NCBI GenBank assembly: GCA_946894095.1
Contig: OX335645.2
Coordinates: 23,211,001-23,275,000, forward strand
Direction: 5' to 3'
Length of the DNA: 64,000 nucleotides
Origin: Incurvaria masculella
Lineage: Eukaryota; Arthropoda; Insecta; Lepidoptera; Incurvariidae
Made by a program: the position numbers and the translations under genes. This document shows, in pieces, positions 22,665 through 33,195 of this stretch. The number at the start of each line of letters is the position of its first letter. Within the stretch, counting starts at the first letter, position 1. Under the pieces are notes generated by a model, which worked only from the letters and a program-made list of their open reading frames with translations, did not search any database and was not told the DNA's origin.

Positions 22665-23030
22665 ATGAATTACATTTTGAGTTGTAGAGAAATTATTTTC
22701 TCTAAATATATCTCTCTTTATCACCGTCTTTACTATGGAGAATGTTCATCGGAGCATAATAACCCTGTCCCTCCGTCCCCTTTCTACCATCGCGCAACGC
22801 GGAACAGGCAGGAAATGCACCCGTTCACTGTCGAAATTTCAACAATCAGAACCAACAGATCCTCTAGGTCCTATATCTATAGGGTCGGTAAAATATGGAA
22901 TGCCAATTTTCCCCAAGGTACAACTTGGGATCCTTCAGCACCTGGCTGGCTGACATGGTTTTCGCAGCCCCCTTAAAAGGTTGAAAGCTCATGCGCGTCG
23001 GAGGCCCTGGCGTACGCCATCTGCTCTCTA
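22665..23030 (+). pseudogene. LINE ORF2 C-terminal fragment (CR1/Jockey type), dead
   Basis: The plus frame from 22665 translates to a stretch with YHRLYYGECSSE, then FYHRATRNRQ and NRSSRSYIYRVGKIWN. This follows the usual C-terminus of non-LTR retrotransposon ORF2 proteins (YRYYNGxCSxE...R.TR.....H...V...RT.R...SF..R...LWN). A frame change near 22920 follows. The endonuclease and RT domains are missing: a typical 5'-truncated copy. The clade is a guess by pattern. Confidence 0.6.
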
Positions 23031-23657
23031 CCTAATACGCTGTACATAAGAAAAATCGTTATGGAATTTGGTACTAGAAATCTATGGCACTAAGCTATGC
23101 ATTCATTAAAATATATTTTTATGTTTTAATTTATATGTTCGAAATAAAGTATGTTAAGGTGTGTTTAACTTGGAAAAGCCGATTTGAGAAAAGTATTTTT
23201 ACAATTAAATACTCGAAAATAATTTGACATTCATGTACAGCTATTGTTTTCTAGTACGAAAACGCAATCGATCCTGTAAGCATCAGTGAAATCAAGGAAA
23301 ATGAGCCCAAGGACAACATGTTTTCAAAATATACGAATTTCAATTTGCATATTATGTTAAAATGTAAAGTTTGCGGTGACTGAATACCAGGAATCCATTC
23401 GACCACTCTCTTGACACTTCTCACCTTCTATAAGGTAAATTATTACCCAAAGCAAATGATTTTCAACATAATGGAGAAACGATACATCACATTAAAAAAG
23501 TGTTTTCAACGCCATTTGCGTAATGTCGCTTGTCGCTTGTTTAGAAATTTTATTATCTTTTTAAGTTGTATTGGCGTAATAATATTCGTAAAAATTTAAT
23601 CATTTTCCTGAGAATTCGTCGTTTGTCTGTTTGTTTGTCCATCCGTCTGTCTTTTTT
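23031..23657. other. No gene or repeat recognised
   Basis: AT-rich sequence; a small (GTCT/GTTT) run at 23622-23650 precedes the SINE. Confidence 0.35.
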
Positions 23658-24034
23658 TTTTGTGACTGGACATGATGGCTAATACCACACCTTCTGTCAT
23701 GGTATTAGCCCAAAACACCACATGGGAACTAGGTGCCATGCCAGGACCTTCCTCATATTGCTCGGCTACATTGAACTGGATGGAAAACACGGACAGTTTT
23801 TATTGCCGCTTCGACCATCGTTCATTCAATGCGATGGTACCAACCCGGGCGGGATTAACCCTACAACCTAGTAAGTAAGGAAGGGGACCTACAGTTTAAC
23901 GTGGAATCCGAACCACGGCCAGCCTCTCTCAACGGTCTAATGGTCACCCATCCAAGACCAGACCGGACCCAGCGTTGCTTAACTTCGGAGAGCGATCGCC
24001 GAAGTGTCGCGCCACTGGGCCACTGAGGCTGACA
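23658..24034 (-). mobile_element. Complete SINE with 5S rRNA-like head
   Basis: Nearly the same as 13741-14108: 5S-like boxes at 23992-23943, shared body, tail GTCCAGTCACAAAAAAAAAA. Few differences from the other 5S-headed copies, suggesting recent activity of the subfamily. Confidence 0.85.
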
Positions 24035-25609
24035 GAGGATGTCTTAGTCACATGATGCAAAAAAGCGTGAAACCAACAGAGCATAGTTTAATTGCTCTCT
24101 GAAAATTCGAGTGGGATATATTTGGTTGAACTGGCGTATCGGGACGGCCGAGAAAAACTTAGTCAAGAGCTTCGTACAGGTAAGTTCGTGACACCCGTAA
24201 TCGAAGAACTTGTATAAACACATAGAGGGCCTGTAGAAGAAGCGAGAGAAGCATGGTCTTTATTTTATATCTGTTCACCTATTCTAGAAATGATGTTGCA
24301 TCGCATTTATGTATCGTGTTCAAGGTTTAATATTCCTTTAATATTCATAATGTCAGTTTTGCTAATACCACGTTATTAAAAGTTCTTCAGTTTTAACGAG
24401 AGCGAGAAGGTGGTGGTTAAAACTATTTTTGAGCTGATTTGAGATGTTCGCTATCTTTAAGCCCTCTGGGAGTATTTTCAATTCCTTCACAACCGCGAGA
24501 CATTAAACCGAGACAAGCGAACGAGCCCAAATATTTTCAATAATATCTAAAATTCGTACAGTCCATTCAGCTAGATTCAATTAAAATTGTATCGTAGAAA
24601 ATATAAAATAATGTTTATCAAAACAAACATTTTAAAAGAATGTGGAAAAAACACCGACCTGCGATGATCCTTCATAAATAACGTGATAATCGCTTTGCGG
24701 TTACGTTAACCAGCCCGGCGCCAAGTCGAAAGTCGAGGCGGCGCCAGCGGAGACGGCGGCGTCGGGCGGCGGCGGCTGCGACGGCTCGAGACAAACGACA
24801 CACAATCGCGACTAGGCAATAAAAACCAAAAAACGACGCATTGGAATTGGTGTTAAGCATATTTCAGCAAAATGTATTTACTTAGTAAACGCCGATGATT
24901 TATTGCAATCCCACGTATATGACGGCTGCGGCGTGCCGTACACCACTTTATTGACATCACTGAATTTTTAACCTGTGATTTATATAGTAAATATCTTAAA
25001 TTGAGAATATTAAGCATATCCGGATACAAGAGGCACGTGTTACCACGAGGGCTCAGATTAGATCCCTAATAGCGCCAGGATTTTTCAGTTATCCAAGTAA
25101 ATTCTGTGAGAGGACATTAAAAGCACCTGGGGAAAAATGCTTATGTTTAAATATACGCAGGTTCATTCTATTTTAGTTATTTTTATATAAAATAAGTATA
25201 AATTCGTATAAGTCGAGGGTATTTATCATTACTATTAAACTCGAGTTGTGCGCCGACGTAGATATAGCTCTTCACAAATGAGGAAGAAACTGCTTATAAT
25301 GATTCAATGATTATAATGATTATAATGATTTGTCCATGTTATTCCAAAAATAAATTGTTCTTAATTTTGCGAATAAAAAGAAGTCATGGAAAAGAAAATA
25401 TTACAAAAACATAACCTTTCTTTTCATGACTTTTGCTGAGTAATGATATTTAAATAACCTTATTCTAACTGCATCGTGGAGTCCTTTCATCTAACAAATC
25501 GTACATCAAACTTGACAGGAATGAAAGTTTTGACGTTTTCAAAGTGAGGTCGCTCTCACATCTACAGTAAGCTTCGAGTTTTCTTCACTATTGATTGGCC
25601 ACCATGGCA
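24035..25609. other. No gene recognised; GC-rich block at 24705-24805
   Basis: The GC-rich block holds a plus-strand frame of about 42 codons ending at a TAG near 24814, including AKSKVEAAPAETAASGGGG, a composition seen in real Ala/Glu/Gly-rich proteins. The minus strand is also open. No convincing acceptor was found. A small ATGATT tandem lies at 25297-25330. Confidence 0.3.
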
Positions 25610-25866
25610 GGGTGCACACGATGTAAGGGATTCGTCAGTTGAGATACCATGTTAAACTGTAGGTCCCTTTTCTCACATTGTGGGTGGTGTGTTAATCCCG
25701 CATAGCGTTGAATATTTATCGTAATCGATGGTCGAGCGATAGTGAAAATTGTCTGTGTTTTCGACCAAGTTCAATGTAGCCGTGCACTGAGTTCCAATAT
25801 GGTACGTTAGTCTAATATCATGGCAATAAGTGTGGTATTCTCCGTTTATATCCAGTTACATGTAAA
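25610..25866 (+). repeat. Old SINE copy (5'-decayed)
   Basis: Body blocks are recognisable (AAACTGTAGGTCCC, ATGGTCGAGCGATAGTG, TTCAATGTAGCCGTGCA, tail ATCCAGTTACATGTAAAA) but strongly diverged. Confidence 0.65.
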
Positions 25867-26880
25867 ATCTCGAATCTGATATGACCCAACAGCGTTATGC
25901 AGCTCCGAAGAGCACTCTCCATGGTAAAGACGAAAGTATCTTCCTGCGATACCTTTACCGTAAGATGATCGCATGCAAGCGATGCCCAATGGAGCCTTTT
26001 AAAAGGAAACAATCTCCATATTTACAGCTGCAATTTAAGGCCAAAATCAATATTTTGAAATGTTATCATGCGATCACAATAAAATATGCAATCGCTCTGG
26101 GCGCAACATGCGAGGGTCCGCACACATAAATAAATCGATTTAAGACGTCATATCTTCCGAGTGAAATTATCAACTGTTCATTGATAATTGTGAGTGATAA
26201 TTATTAAGTAATTGCTATCTCCCGCTGTATTGATGGCAGGCGGAACATTCCTGATAACATCGACGTGTAAAATGTTTTGTTTAAAAATGCTTGGCACCGT
26301 ATCATTTACATTCAGGGAATGAGGTACGCCTTTGCGAGATTGGGGACTTTGCGAATGAATTATTTATCAAGAAGTGTGTACGTTTTATATCTAGCGTATG
26401 TGTTCCCGCCTTTGGACATCAGGGCATTCTGGAATTATTTGACTGAAATAAAATACATTGTTTTGGTGGCTTTTTTTTGCTTCCGTCAAATCAAATCGAA
26501 TCAAATCAGAGATGTTCTATTTGAAGATAGTAGACCGATTTTGTGATGCGTAACTTTGTACTGTAGTATTAAATAGTAGATTTCAGCTACAAAAAAAATA
26601 ACTTTTAACAAAAAAGGTCACCGACGAAAAAGGAACTGAAAAGAGAAAAATAAAGCAAGTATTTTAAGTCCAAGTAGTGTAAGTAGATAAATAAATTCCT
26701 AAAATAATGTCAGTAACCATTTTTTAGTCAGGACCAAAGAATTAATGAACAATTTCCGAAAAACAAAAACACTTCTTTCTTTGCATTGCATGGCACCTAC
26801 ATACCGTCAAAGAAAGTTTAATTATTTATTTATTCTTGTTAATACATTTTATTGTTATGGAAACAAGACAATTTTCAGAC
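25867..26880. other. No gene recognised
   Basis: Plus frames of 82 (25881-26129) and 89 (26277-26546) codons are open in AT-rich DNA, without known motifs. AATTATCAA...TTGATAATT near 26165 forms a short hairpin. Confidence 0.35.
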
Positions 26881-27391
26881 TTAAGGTGGCACTTCCCGGC
26901 GGTACTAACTCATTCGCGGGCACGGGACAAAACCATGCTATTGCGGTCTGGGACCGTCTTTGGTTCGAAGAAAAAGGCTCCGTGATGAGGAGGATGCAAC
27001 ATGTCTACAAAATTTACGAAAATTTTTATTACAAAATGACTTATAGCTAAAAGTAAACCACGACCACTGTAGTCAAATATCTAACAAAAACCTAATTGAT
27101 TATAAATCTTCATGAAACAAGCTGTCTGATGACTGATTCTTTTAAGATGTTTTTATTTTATCGTTGAGTAATCCACCTCCAAAAGTATTTTATGAAACGC
27201 GCGAAAAATTCGAACTTTCAGACCTTGTAACTTAGAAACCAAACAAAATTTTACAATGCCAACGGTCATCGGACATCTAGTTCGATCAAATAAGCCTAAT
27301 TTGTGTAAAATTTCGGATATCTGACAAGAAATATAGGCATGATCTTCTTTCCACGTTTGTATGTGGAGTTGAGCGGGAAGGCCCACCTTAA
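26881..27391 (-). mobile_element. TTAA MITE (family M), copy 3
   Basis: TTAA on both sides (26881-26884, 27388-27391), left end GGTGGCACTTCCCGG, right end GGAAGGCCCACC. The interior matches the other copies throughout, with a small deletion near 27010. Confidence 0.85.
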
Positions 27392-27670
27392 CCCTCTTTA
27401 TGAAACAAAACCCAAAGTGCACACATATTTTCAAAATCTGGACATTGACTTAACATTGCATCAAAGTTGACAGCAAGCGATTGAACAGGTGCCTGCACCA
27501 CAACCGGATTAAGTTCTTCCATAAATCGTCCACCGACAGCGGCCGCGCTTCCAGCGAAGGAAGTGACGTCTGTCGATACGGTATCGGGCCGGCCTGCCGT
27601 CGTGCCGGGGCTATCCGCCACACACTCGTGCGGCGCCAGAGTGCTGCTGAGAGCAGATAATCCGCTGACA
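27392..27670 (-). other. Candidate exon in a GC-rich block (unidentified)
   Basis: On the minus strand an acceptor-like sequence (ATTATCTGCTCTCAG, ending near 27645) leads into a frame that stays open to a stop at the MITE edge (27388). It includes DTVSTDVTSFAGSAAAVGG and FMEELNPVVVQAPVQ, which read like real protein with varied codon use. A second minus frame (27674-27450) is also open for 74 codons. The product is not recognised and no clear donor was found. The MITE at 27388 may have cut a former exon. Confidence 0.25.
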
Positions 27671-28017
27671 GCAACTTATCCGTGCAGTTGCAAACAGGTA
27701 CATCTGCTATTTCGGTCCTGCTTTTGAGGTTCTTTCACCTTGGAAGCGAGGTAAACGAGTCGAGGATAAAACCTGTTGAAAAATGGGAACTTACGTAGGT
27801 ATGCCTTAAGGTTTTAATAATGGCTAATCAAAATAGATGGAAATCGTAAAGTATAAGTTTTCTGAATCTATACTTACGTTATATTTATATATAGATTCAT
27901 ATATGCGGGCCTTAGGGTTATGGTTTGTTTATACCAGGACAACTTAATGTATGTACGTAGTCTGGTGAAGTTTACGCAGCCCCTGAAAACCAATTTAAAA
28001 CCCATGGATGTCGTCGG
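27671..28017. other. No gene recognised
   Basis: Nothing supported; ordinary AT-rich sequence. Confidence 0.35.
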
Positions 28018-28132
28018 ACAGTTTTACGTGGAATCCGAATCATGGTCAGCCTCAACGGTTGAAAATGGTCACCCATCCAAAACCCAACCGCGCTCAGTTG
28101 TGCTTACCCAGGTTATGGAATCGCAAGGCTGA
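28018..28132 (-). repeat. SINE head of the divergent 5S-like subfamily
   Basis: Minus strand: GTCAGCCTTGCGATTCC, GGTAAGCACAACTGAGCG and TTTGGATGGGTGACC, then the start of the body (ATTCCACGTAAAACTG). It matches the head at 21172 better than the main 5S-type heads. The body is missing at this point. Confidence 0.7.
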
Positions 28133-28154
28133 CGAATATTCATTATATTCCCTC

Positions 28155-28285
28155 AGTCTTTTCATGAGCCCAACAAAACACACGGGAACTAGGTTTCATG
28201 CTAGGAGTTTGCTTATATTGCACGCCTACATTGAACTGGGTGCAGAACACGGACAATTTTAACTGCCGTTTCGAGATCGTTGATT
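28155..28285 (-). repeat. SINE body fragment
   Basis: Contains, as the plus strand shows it, GAGCCCAACAAAACACACGGGAAC, ACATTGAACTGGGTG and ACACGGACAATTTTAACTGCC. Same orientation as the head fragment just to its left, so the two are not one simple element in order. Confidence 0.65.
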
Positions 28286-28719
28286 CGCTGCAAAGAGAAT
28301 GGCTAGCAAAGCCGATGCTGACATGTGCCTCACTGTGGTTCGACTACTTATATGTAGCTTCGAAATTCACATACCTACCAAAAAACAACACATGTATGCT
28401 AAACCATAAAACGATAAACCATTGCAAAAATATAATGACGGAGAGGCTACGGACAAAGAAGCTTTTATGATCTGTGTCCAAAGCGAATCGTTAAATCTGT
28501 GTAATACTCAGATTATCGGTTCGGAAAATTTCAAAATTCATTGAAAACGTGACCAGGAGGCCGCACACGTTAAAATAACGGGGCATACGAGCTTCAAACG
28601 AATAGCTCACTGCCTTTGGCGTAATTAGACTAACGCTGAGGACATTAGCAACGTTCCTTTCAACTTCAGCAGTTGTGGTGATATGGAAAGTCCACTCATT
28701 TTATATAGAAAATGCATTC
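28286..28719. other. No gene or repeat recognised
   Basis: Short open frames only. Confidence 0.35.
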
Positions 28720-28884
28720 TAAAGGCCGAGTGCACGAAAGGACAAACAATCAAAATCAACGTCAATGTATGATCAAACACGTCACTTTGTGTCGACAGTA
28801 TGGAAGGAACTCTATGCGGATCACTAAAAGTGACGTGTTTGAACATTGATTAACTCGGCCGTCTCTTCGTGCAACCGGGGCTAA
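28720..28884 (-). mobile_element. Fold-back MITE F1, copy 3
   Basis: Inverted relative to 6004-6168, same length. Ends AAAGGCCGAGTGCACGAA and TCGTGCAACCGGGGCTAA, with ACACGTCACTTT and AAAGTGACGTGTTT inside. Confidence 0.7.
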
Positions 28885-28929
28885 GTCTCCCTATACAGCC
28901 AGCACATCAAATCAATGCAATGAGAAATG

Positions 28930-29479
28930 TTAGGGTGGCCCAACCCGCTCATCTCCCCATACAAAAGGGGAAAGAAGAACACGCCCATATTTCTTGTCAG
29001 AGATCCAAAATTTTGCTCAAAATAGCTTTATTTGATCGAACTAGATGTCTGATGACCATTGGAATTGTAAAATTGTGTTTGGTTTCTAAGTAATAAAGTC
29101 AGAAAGTTCGAATTTTTCGCGCGTTTTATACAATAAATTTGGAGGTGGATTACGCAATGATAAAGTAAGAACATCGTAAAAAGATTAGTCATCAGACATA
29201 TCTTATTTAATCAAGATTTATGATCTATTTGGTTTTTGTTAGATTTTTGACTACAGCGGTCGTAGTTTTCTTTTAGCTATAAGTCGTTTTGAAATTAAAA
29301 TTTTCGTAAATCTTACCAAATCATACACTATGCACTTTGTCTTTTTTGTGGACATGTTGCATCTTCCTCATCACGGAGCCTGTCTTATTCTTTGAAACAG
29401 AGAAGGCCCCAGAGCGCAACAGCACGGTTTTGTACCGTGCCCGCGAATGAGTTAGGCCCGCCGGGTTGGGCCACCTTAA
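28930..29479 (+). mobile_element. TTAA MITE (family M), copy 4
   Basis: Left end TTAGGGTGGCCCAACCCG (the TTAA is mutated to TTAG), right end CCGGGTTGGGCCACCTTAA at 29479. About 550 bp and well preserved; with 35543 it shows the full terminal inverted repeat. Confidence 0.85.
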
Positions 29480-29578
29480 ATGCGGTTCATGACGGTGTTT
29501 TTCAGTGGTTTTTTCGACAGAATTCCATAGACGGAGCGAATACAAGCATGCGTGTATGTCTGAAGTGATGTTCTTATT

Positions 29579-29625
29579 ATCAACCGACTTAAAAAAAAGG
29601 AGGAGGAGATTACTCCGAAAATTAT
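29579..29625 (-). repeat. Short R1-type fragment
   Basis: CAACCGACTTAAAAAAAAGG followed by AGGAGGAGATT is the reverse of the tail phrase at the end of the R1 repeat (13490-13530). Confidence 0.5.
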
Positions 29626-29641
29626 GAATTAGTTTTTTTTT

Positions 29642-29795
29642 ATGTCACTGGACATGGATGGCTAATACCACACGTTCTGTCATGGTATTAGCCCAACACA
29701 CCACATGGGAACTAGGTGCCATGCCAGGACCTTCCTTATATTGTACGGCTACATTGAACTGGATGGAAAACACGGACAATTTTTATTGCCGCATA
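29642..29795 (-). repeat. SINE 3' half, well preserved
   Basis: The tail and body up to ATTGCCGC match the main families closely, then sequence identity stops abruptly at 29795. Probably a 5'-truncated insertion. Confidence 0.8.
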
Positions 29796-29918
29796 GTTTG
29801 GATGATGTTTCTTTTTTTGGGATGTCATGCATCAGAAGTGACGAATTGATTTACGCTTTTTTCTCAGTTTTTTTTCGTATTTGTATGGACCGTAAAATGT
29901 TTACTTGTTGACCGCATT

Positions 29919-30186
29919 TTAGGGTTCCGTACCCAAAGGGTGAAAACGGAACCCTATGACTAAGCCTCCGCTGTCCGTCCGTCCGCCCGTATGTCACAGG
30001 GCTGTATCTCATGAACCGTAATAGGTAAGCAGCTTAAAATTTTCACAGAGTGTGTATTTATTTTTCCGCTGTAACATATAGTCAAAATAAAAAATAAAAA
30101 TAAATTTTTTACCCCCCATACAAAATACCTGATTTTTTGTGTTAAATCTTGGAATTTGTGTGCGAGTCCGACTCGCACTTGGCAGA
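29919..30186 (-). repeat. Lepidopteran dispersed repeat R2, copy 3
   Basis: Reverse orientation: TAGGGTTCCGTACCCAAAGG at the left, TGCGAGTCCGACTCGCACTTGGC at the right. The GGAC microsatellite is short here (three units). Confidence 0.75.
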
Positions 30187-30813
30187 TTTCTTCATAAATG
30201 CAAACACGTCATATCAATTGCCTGCAATTTTACCAAAAAAAATGCAGTCTAGATAATATTAACTCCGTACTAGGGTCCATACTACTTGCTGAGAATAAAA
30301 ATATATACTTCGGAAAATTAAATCGTACACGCATGCCTGCATTATTTATTATCATACATATTCTACCCAAAGGTAGACTGGTAGAGAATGCCGCTGGCAT
30401 TAAGTTGTACATTTTGCCGGAACTTTTAGTCCAATAAACATAAATAAATATATAAATAAATAGTGTATCTATTCTTTTCATTGTGAGAATCTCGCTGCGC
30501 CCGATCGGCGAGTGATTTAGCCGTCAGTGGGGTGGTGCGCGCGAAAGTAAACGTTGTAGAAGCGTGATGGTATGAGCGCGAATGATACGCCGCCGCCGCC
30601 ATTAGCACGTCTATAAACACATCATTACGGGGCGTGAGCAATCGTGTTCCTACCGCACGGACCGGTGAACGGACACAGGGCCCTGCCATACGGTTCGAAG
30701 AGTGTTTCAGTTTTTATGCACCCAGACATGGATATTTTGAGTTGCGGCGACATCTACATTTGAAGCATCGTAATCAGATTTTGAAATGTGAAAAAGTATT
30801 GGTCGTGACATTC
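30187..30813. other. No gene recognised; GC-rich 30480-30690
   Basis: The GC-rich part includes CGCCGCCGCCGCCATTAGC and is open on both strands (87 minus, 77 plus codons) without motifs. It may be promoter-like or exon DNA. Confidence 0.3.
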
Positions 30814-30886
30814 GTCGGAAGCAGAATACGAACCTGCGACCTTTGGATTACATGTCCACTGGTCTAACCAACTGAGCTATCCCGAC
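30814..30886 (-). tRNA. tRNA-Thr(TGT)-like sequence, probably a pseudogene or SINE head
   Basis: The 73-nt minus-strand sequence folds as a cloverleaf. The acceptor arms GTCGGGA and TTCCGAC pair over seven positions (one G-T). The D arm has GCTC...GACC with a broken pair. The anticodon stem GTGGA/TCCAA pairs at four of five, with loop CATGTAA and anticodon TGT; the T arm is GCAGG-TTCGTAT-TCTGC. Against a working gene: base 33 is A instead of T, and the B box reads GGTTCGTATTC. It forms one arm of a larger inverted repeat with a half copy at 30981. Confidence 0.4.
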
Positions 30887-31016
30887 AAATACTCTATTTC
30901 TCAATTATATTCGAATCGATTGCATTTGTCGCATTGTATCAATTCGAATATAATCGAGAAATTCGTTGGCTGGCGTAATTGTCGGGATAGCTCAGTTGGT
31001 TAGAGCAGTGGACATG
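30851..31016. repeat. Inverted repeat carrying two tRNA-like 5' halves
   Basis: The outer arms (30851-30888 and 30979-31016) each contain the tRNA-like 5' half reading outward. Inner arms ATTTCTCAATTATATTCGAA (from 30895) and the near-perfect reverse (30938-30962) lie between them. The right copy keeps an intact D stem (GCTC/GAGC) and then ends after GACATGTTAT. About 166 bp in all. Confidence 0.8.
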
Positions 31017-31768
31017 TTATTAACATTAACAGTTAGTTTTCAGAGACATTCAATAAATATATAAATAAAACAAGGTATTCTATATTCAAATAAATAATAT
31101 TTTACATCAGTGCAAGCAACTTCATTGCAAGCTAAACAATACTCTTTCCCAAACGCGCCTCAAGAAGCAATAATTATTAAAAAAACACTACTACTTTATT
31201 TTCAATGTATCCTCTCGAGAGCATTGATTGAAACAAGTGTCCGTGGGCCGATCTCCCCGGGCGTCGAGCGAGCGATCGTGGCATCACGATCGGGCCCCGA
31301 TAACGCGCAATAACGTTACGTTTGCGTTACGGGGCAGGACCGTGACGCGTCACCGCGTGAGAAATTTACAAGTGCGGAAAAGAGCATTTTTGGATTGGTT
31401 AAATTACGGTCGCTTGGTCTGGCTACATTTTGCAAGTATTTCTAATGAATATTTTCTAGAAAAGTTCTATCTTTATCAAAAACCGGAACTTTATTTAGCC
31501 TGACTTCATTATTGAGAATTAGAAACGTAAAACGGAGCTATTTTGTCATTCATAAAAGAAAGATTCATATAAATCAGAGACGAAATCAATTTATTTGTTG
31601 CCGAGTGTTCATTAAACAATGGAATAGTCCTAATTAATGTAACTATTCAGGTATCTCACTTGTTAAATATTGTCACTAAAGTTTCCCATTTCTTCCTTCG
31701 AACAGTTACAAGTTAGGAACAGGCACAAAGTTAAGTTCAAAAACTAAAAACCAACCGATCCTCTAGAT
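31017..31768. other. No gene recognised; GC-rich 31240-31350
   Basis: The GC-rich part has small inverted pairs such as ATCGTGGCATCACGAT. A 91-codon plus frame (31228-31503) is not recognised. Confidence 0.3.
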
Positions 31769-32540
31769 CAGTGGTTCTTAACCGGTGATCCGCGGACCAC
31801 TGGTAGTTTTACGGGGGTCCGTAAAGATTGTGCAGGAAAAACAAATCGCATTAAAATTAAAATACCTTTGTTAGGTTGTTTTATGTATTGATAGATACCA
31901 TCTACCCTTTATTCATTTAGATTTACATTAATTACCTCCAACAGTTGGTGGCTCATGGCAAGACAAACATTTTATCAAATGGTCCCCCATCACTATAAGG
32001 TTAAGGTGGCCCAACCCGGCGGGCCTAACTCATTCGCGGGCACGGTACAAAACCGTGCTGTTGCGCTCTGGGACCTTCTCTGTTTGAAAGAATAAGACAG
32101 GCTCCGTGATGAGGAAGATGCAACATGTCCACAAAAAAGACAATGTGCATAGTGTATGATTTGGTAAGATTTACAAAATTTTAATTTCAAAACAACTTAT
32201 AGCTAAAAGTAAACCACGACCGCTGTAGTAAAAAATCGAACAAAAACCAAATAGATTATCTTGATTAAATAAGCTATGTCTGATGACTAATCTTTTTAAG
32301 ATGTTCTTACTTTATCATTGCGTAATCCACCTCCAAAGTTATTGTATAAAAAAAATGCGAACTTTCGGACCTTAGAAACCAAACACAATTTTACAATGCC
32401 AATGGTCATCAAACATCTAGTTCGATCAAATAAAGCTATTTTGAGCAAAATTTTGGATCTCTGACAAGAAATATGGGCGTGATCTTCTTTCCCCTTTTGT
32501 ATGGGGAGACGAGCGGGATGGGCCACCTTAAGAACCACTC
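31769..32540 (+). mobile_element. hAT-type MITE interrupted by a family M MITE
   Basis: Terminal inverted repeats CAGTGGTTCTTAACC (31769) and GGTTAAGAACCACT (right end, split by the insertion) are typical of hAT elements. The 8-bp direct repeat CTCTAGAT flanks it (31761-31768 and 32541-32548), the hAT target duplication length. Without the inserted M copy (32001-32531) it is about 240 bp and non-coding. The last base is C where the inverted repeat predicts G. Confidence 0.85.
32001..32531 (-). mobile_element. TTAA MITE (family M), copy 5, inside the hAT element
   Basis: Starts TTAAGGTGGCCCAACCCGG, ends GGGCCACCTTAA. The host hAT sequence reads AAGG|TTAA|GAACC across the site, so TTAA is the duplicated target. 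Interior well preserved. Confidence 0.95.
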
Positions 32541-32548
32541 CTCTAGAT

Positions 32549-32814
32549 TGTCTATCTGTTGGGTCGATAAACAATAGAATCAACACTCGACCGAGGTATT
32601 TCCACCAAAGTACAACGTGTGGTCATTCAAACATGGTTTAGTCACAAAGATGGCTATTATTGGACATTCATTTATATTGCTCTGGTCAGCAATTAATTTT
32701 GTCTACCGAGAGTATATGAAACACTATAAAGAGGTTTAGATATAGTTTGCATAGTTACAATTCGCCTTCATTCAGATTTTTTTATGTTGGCGTATGTTTT
32801 TTTTTTTACGTGAT
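32549..32814. other. No gene or repeat recognised
   Basis: Short unremarkable stretch. Confidence 0.35.
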
Positions 32815-33195
32815 GGCCACATACATACATACATGGATGGCTAATACCACAAGTTCTGTAATGGTATTAGCCCAACACACCACATGGAAACTCGGTGCCA
32901 TGCCAGGACCTTCCTTATATTGTACGGCTACATTGAACTGGATGGAAAACACGGACAATTTTCATTGCCGCTTCGACCATCGTTCATCCAATGCGATGGT
33001 ACCAACCCGGGCGGGATTAACCCTACCACTTAGTAAGAAAGGAAGGGGACCAACAGTTTAACGTGGAATGCGAACCACGGCCAGCCTCTCTCAACGGTCG
33101 AATGGTCACCCATCCAAGACCAGACCGGACCCAGCGTTGCTTAACTTCGGAGAGCGATCGCCGAAGTGTCGCGCCACTGGGCCACTGAGGCTGAC
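32815..33195 (-). mobile_element. Complete SINE with 5S rRNA-like head
   Basis: Head boxes at 33154-33105, common body, then a tail with a CATA tetranucleotide run (32817-32834) in place of the usual GTCCAGTCAC and poly-A. Otherwise close to 13741 and 23658. Confidence 0.85.
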
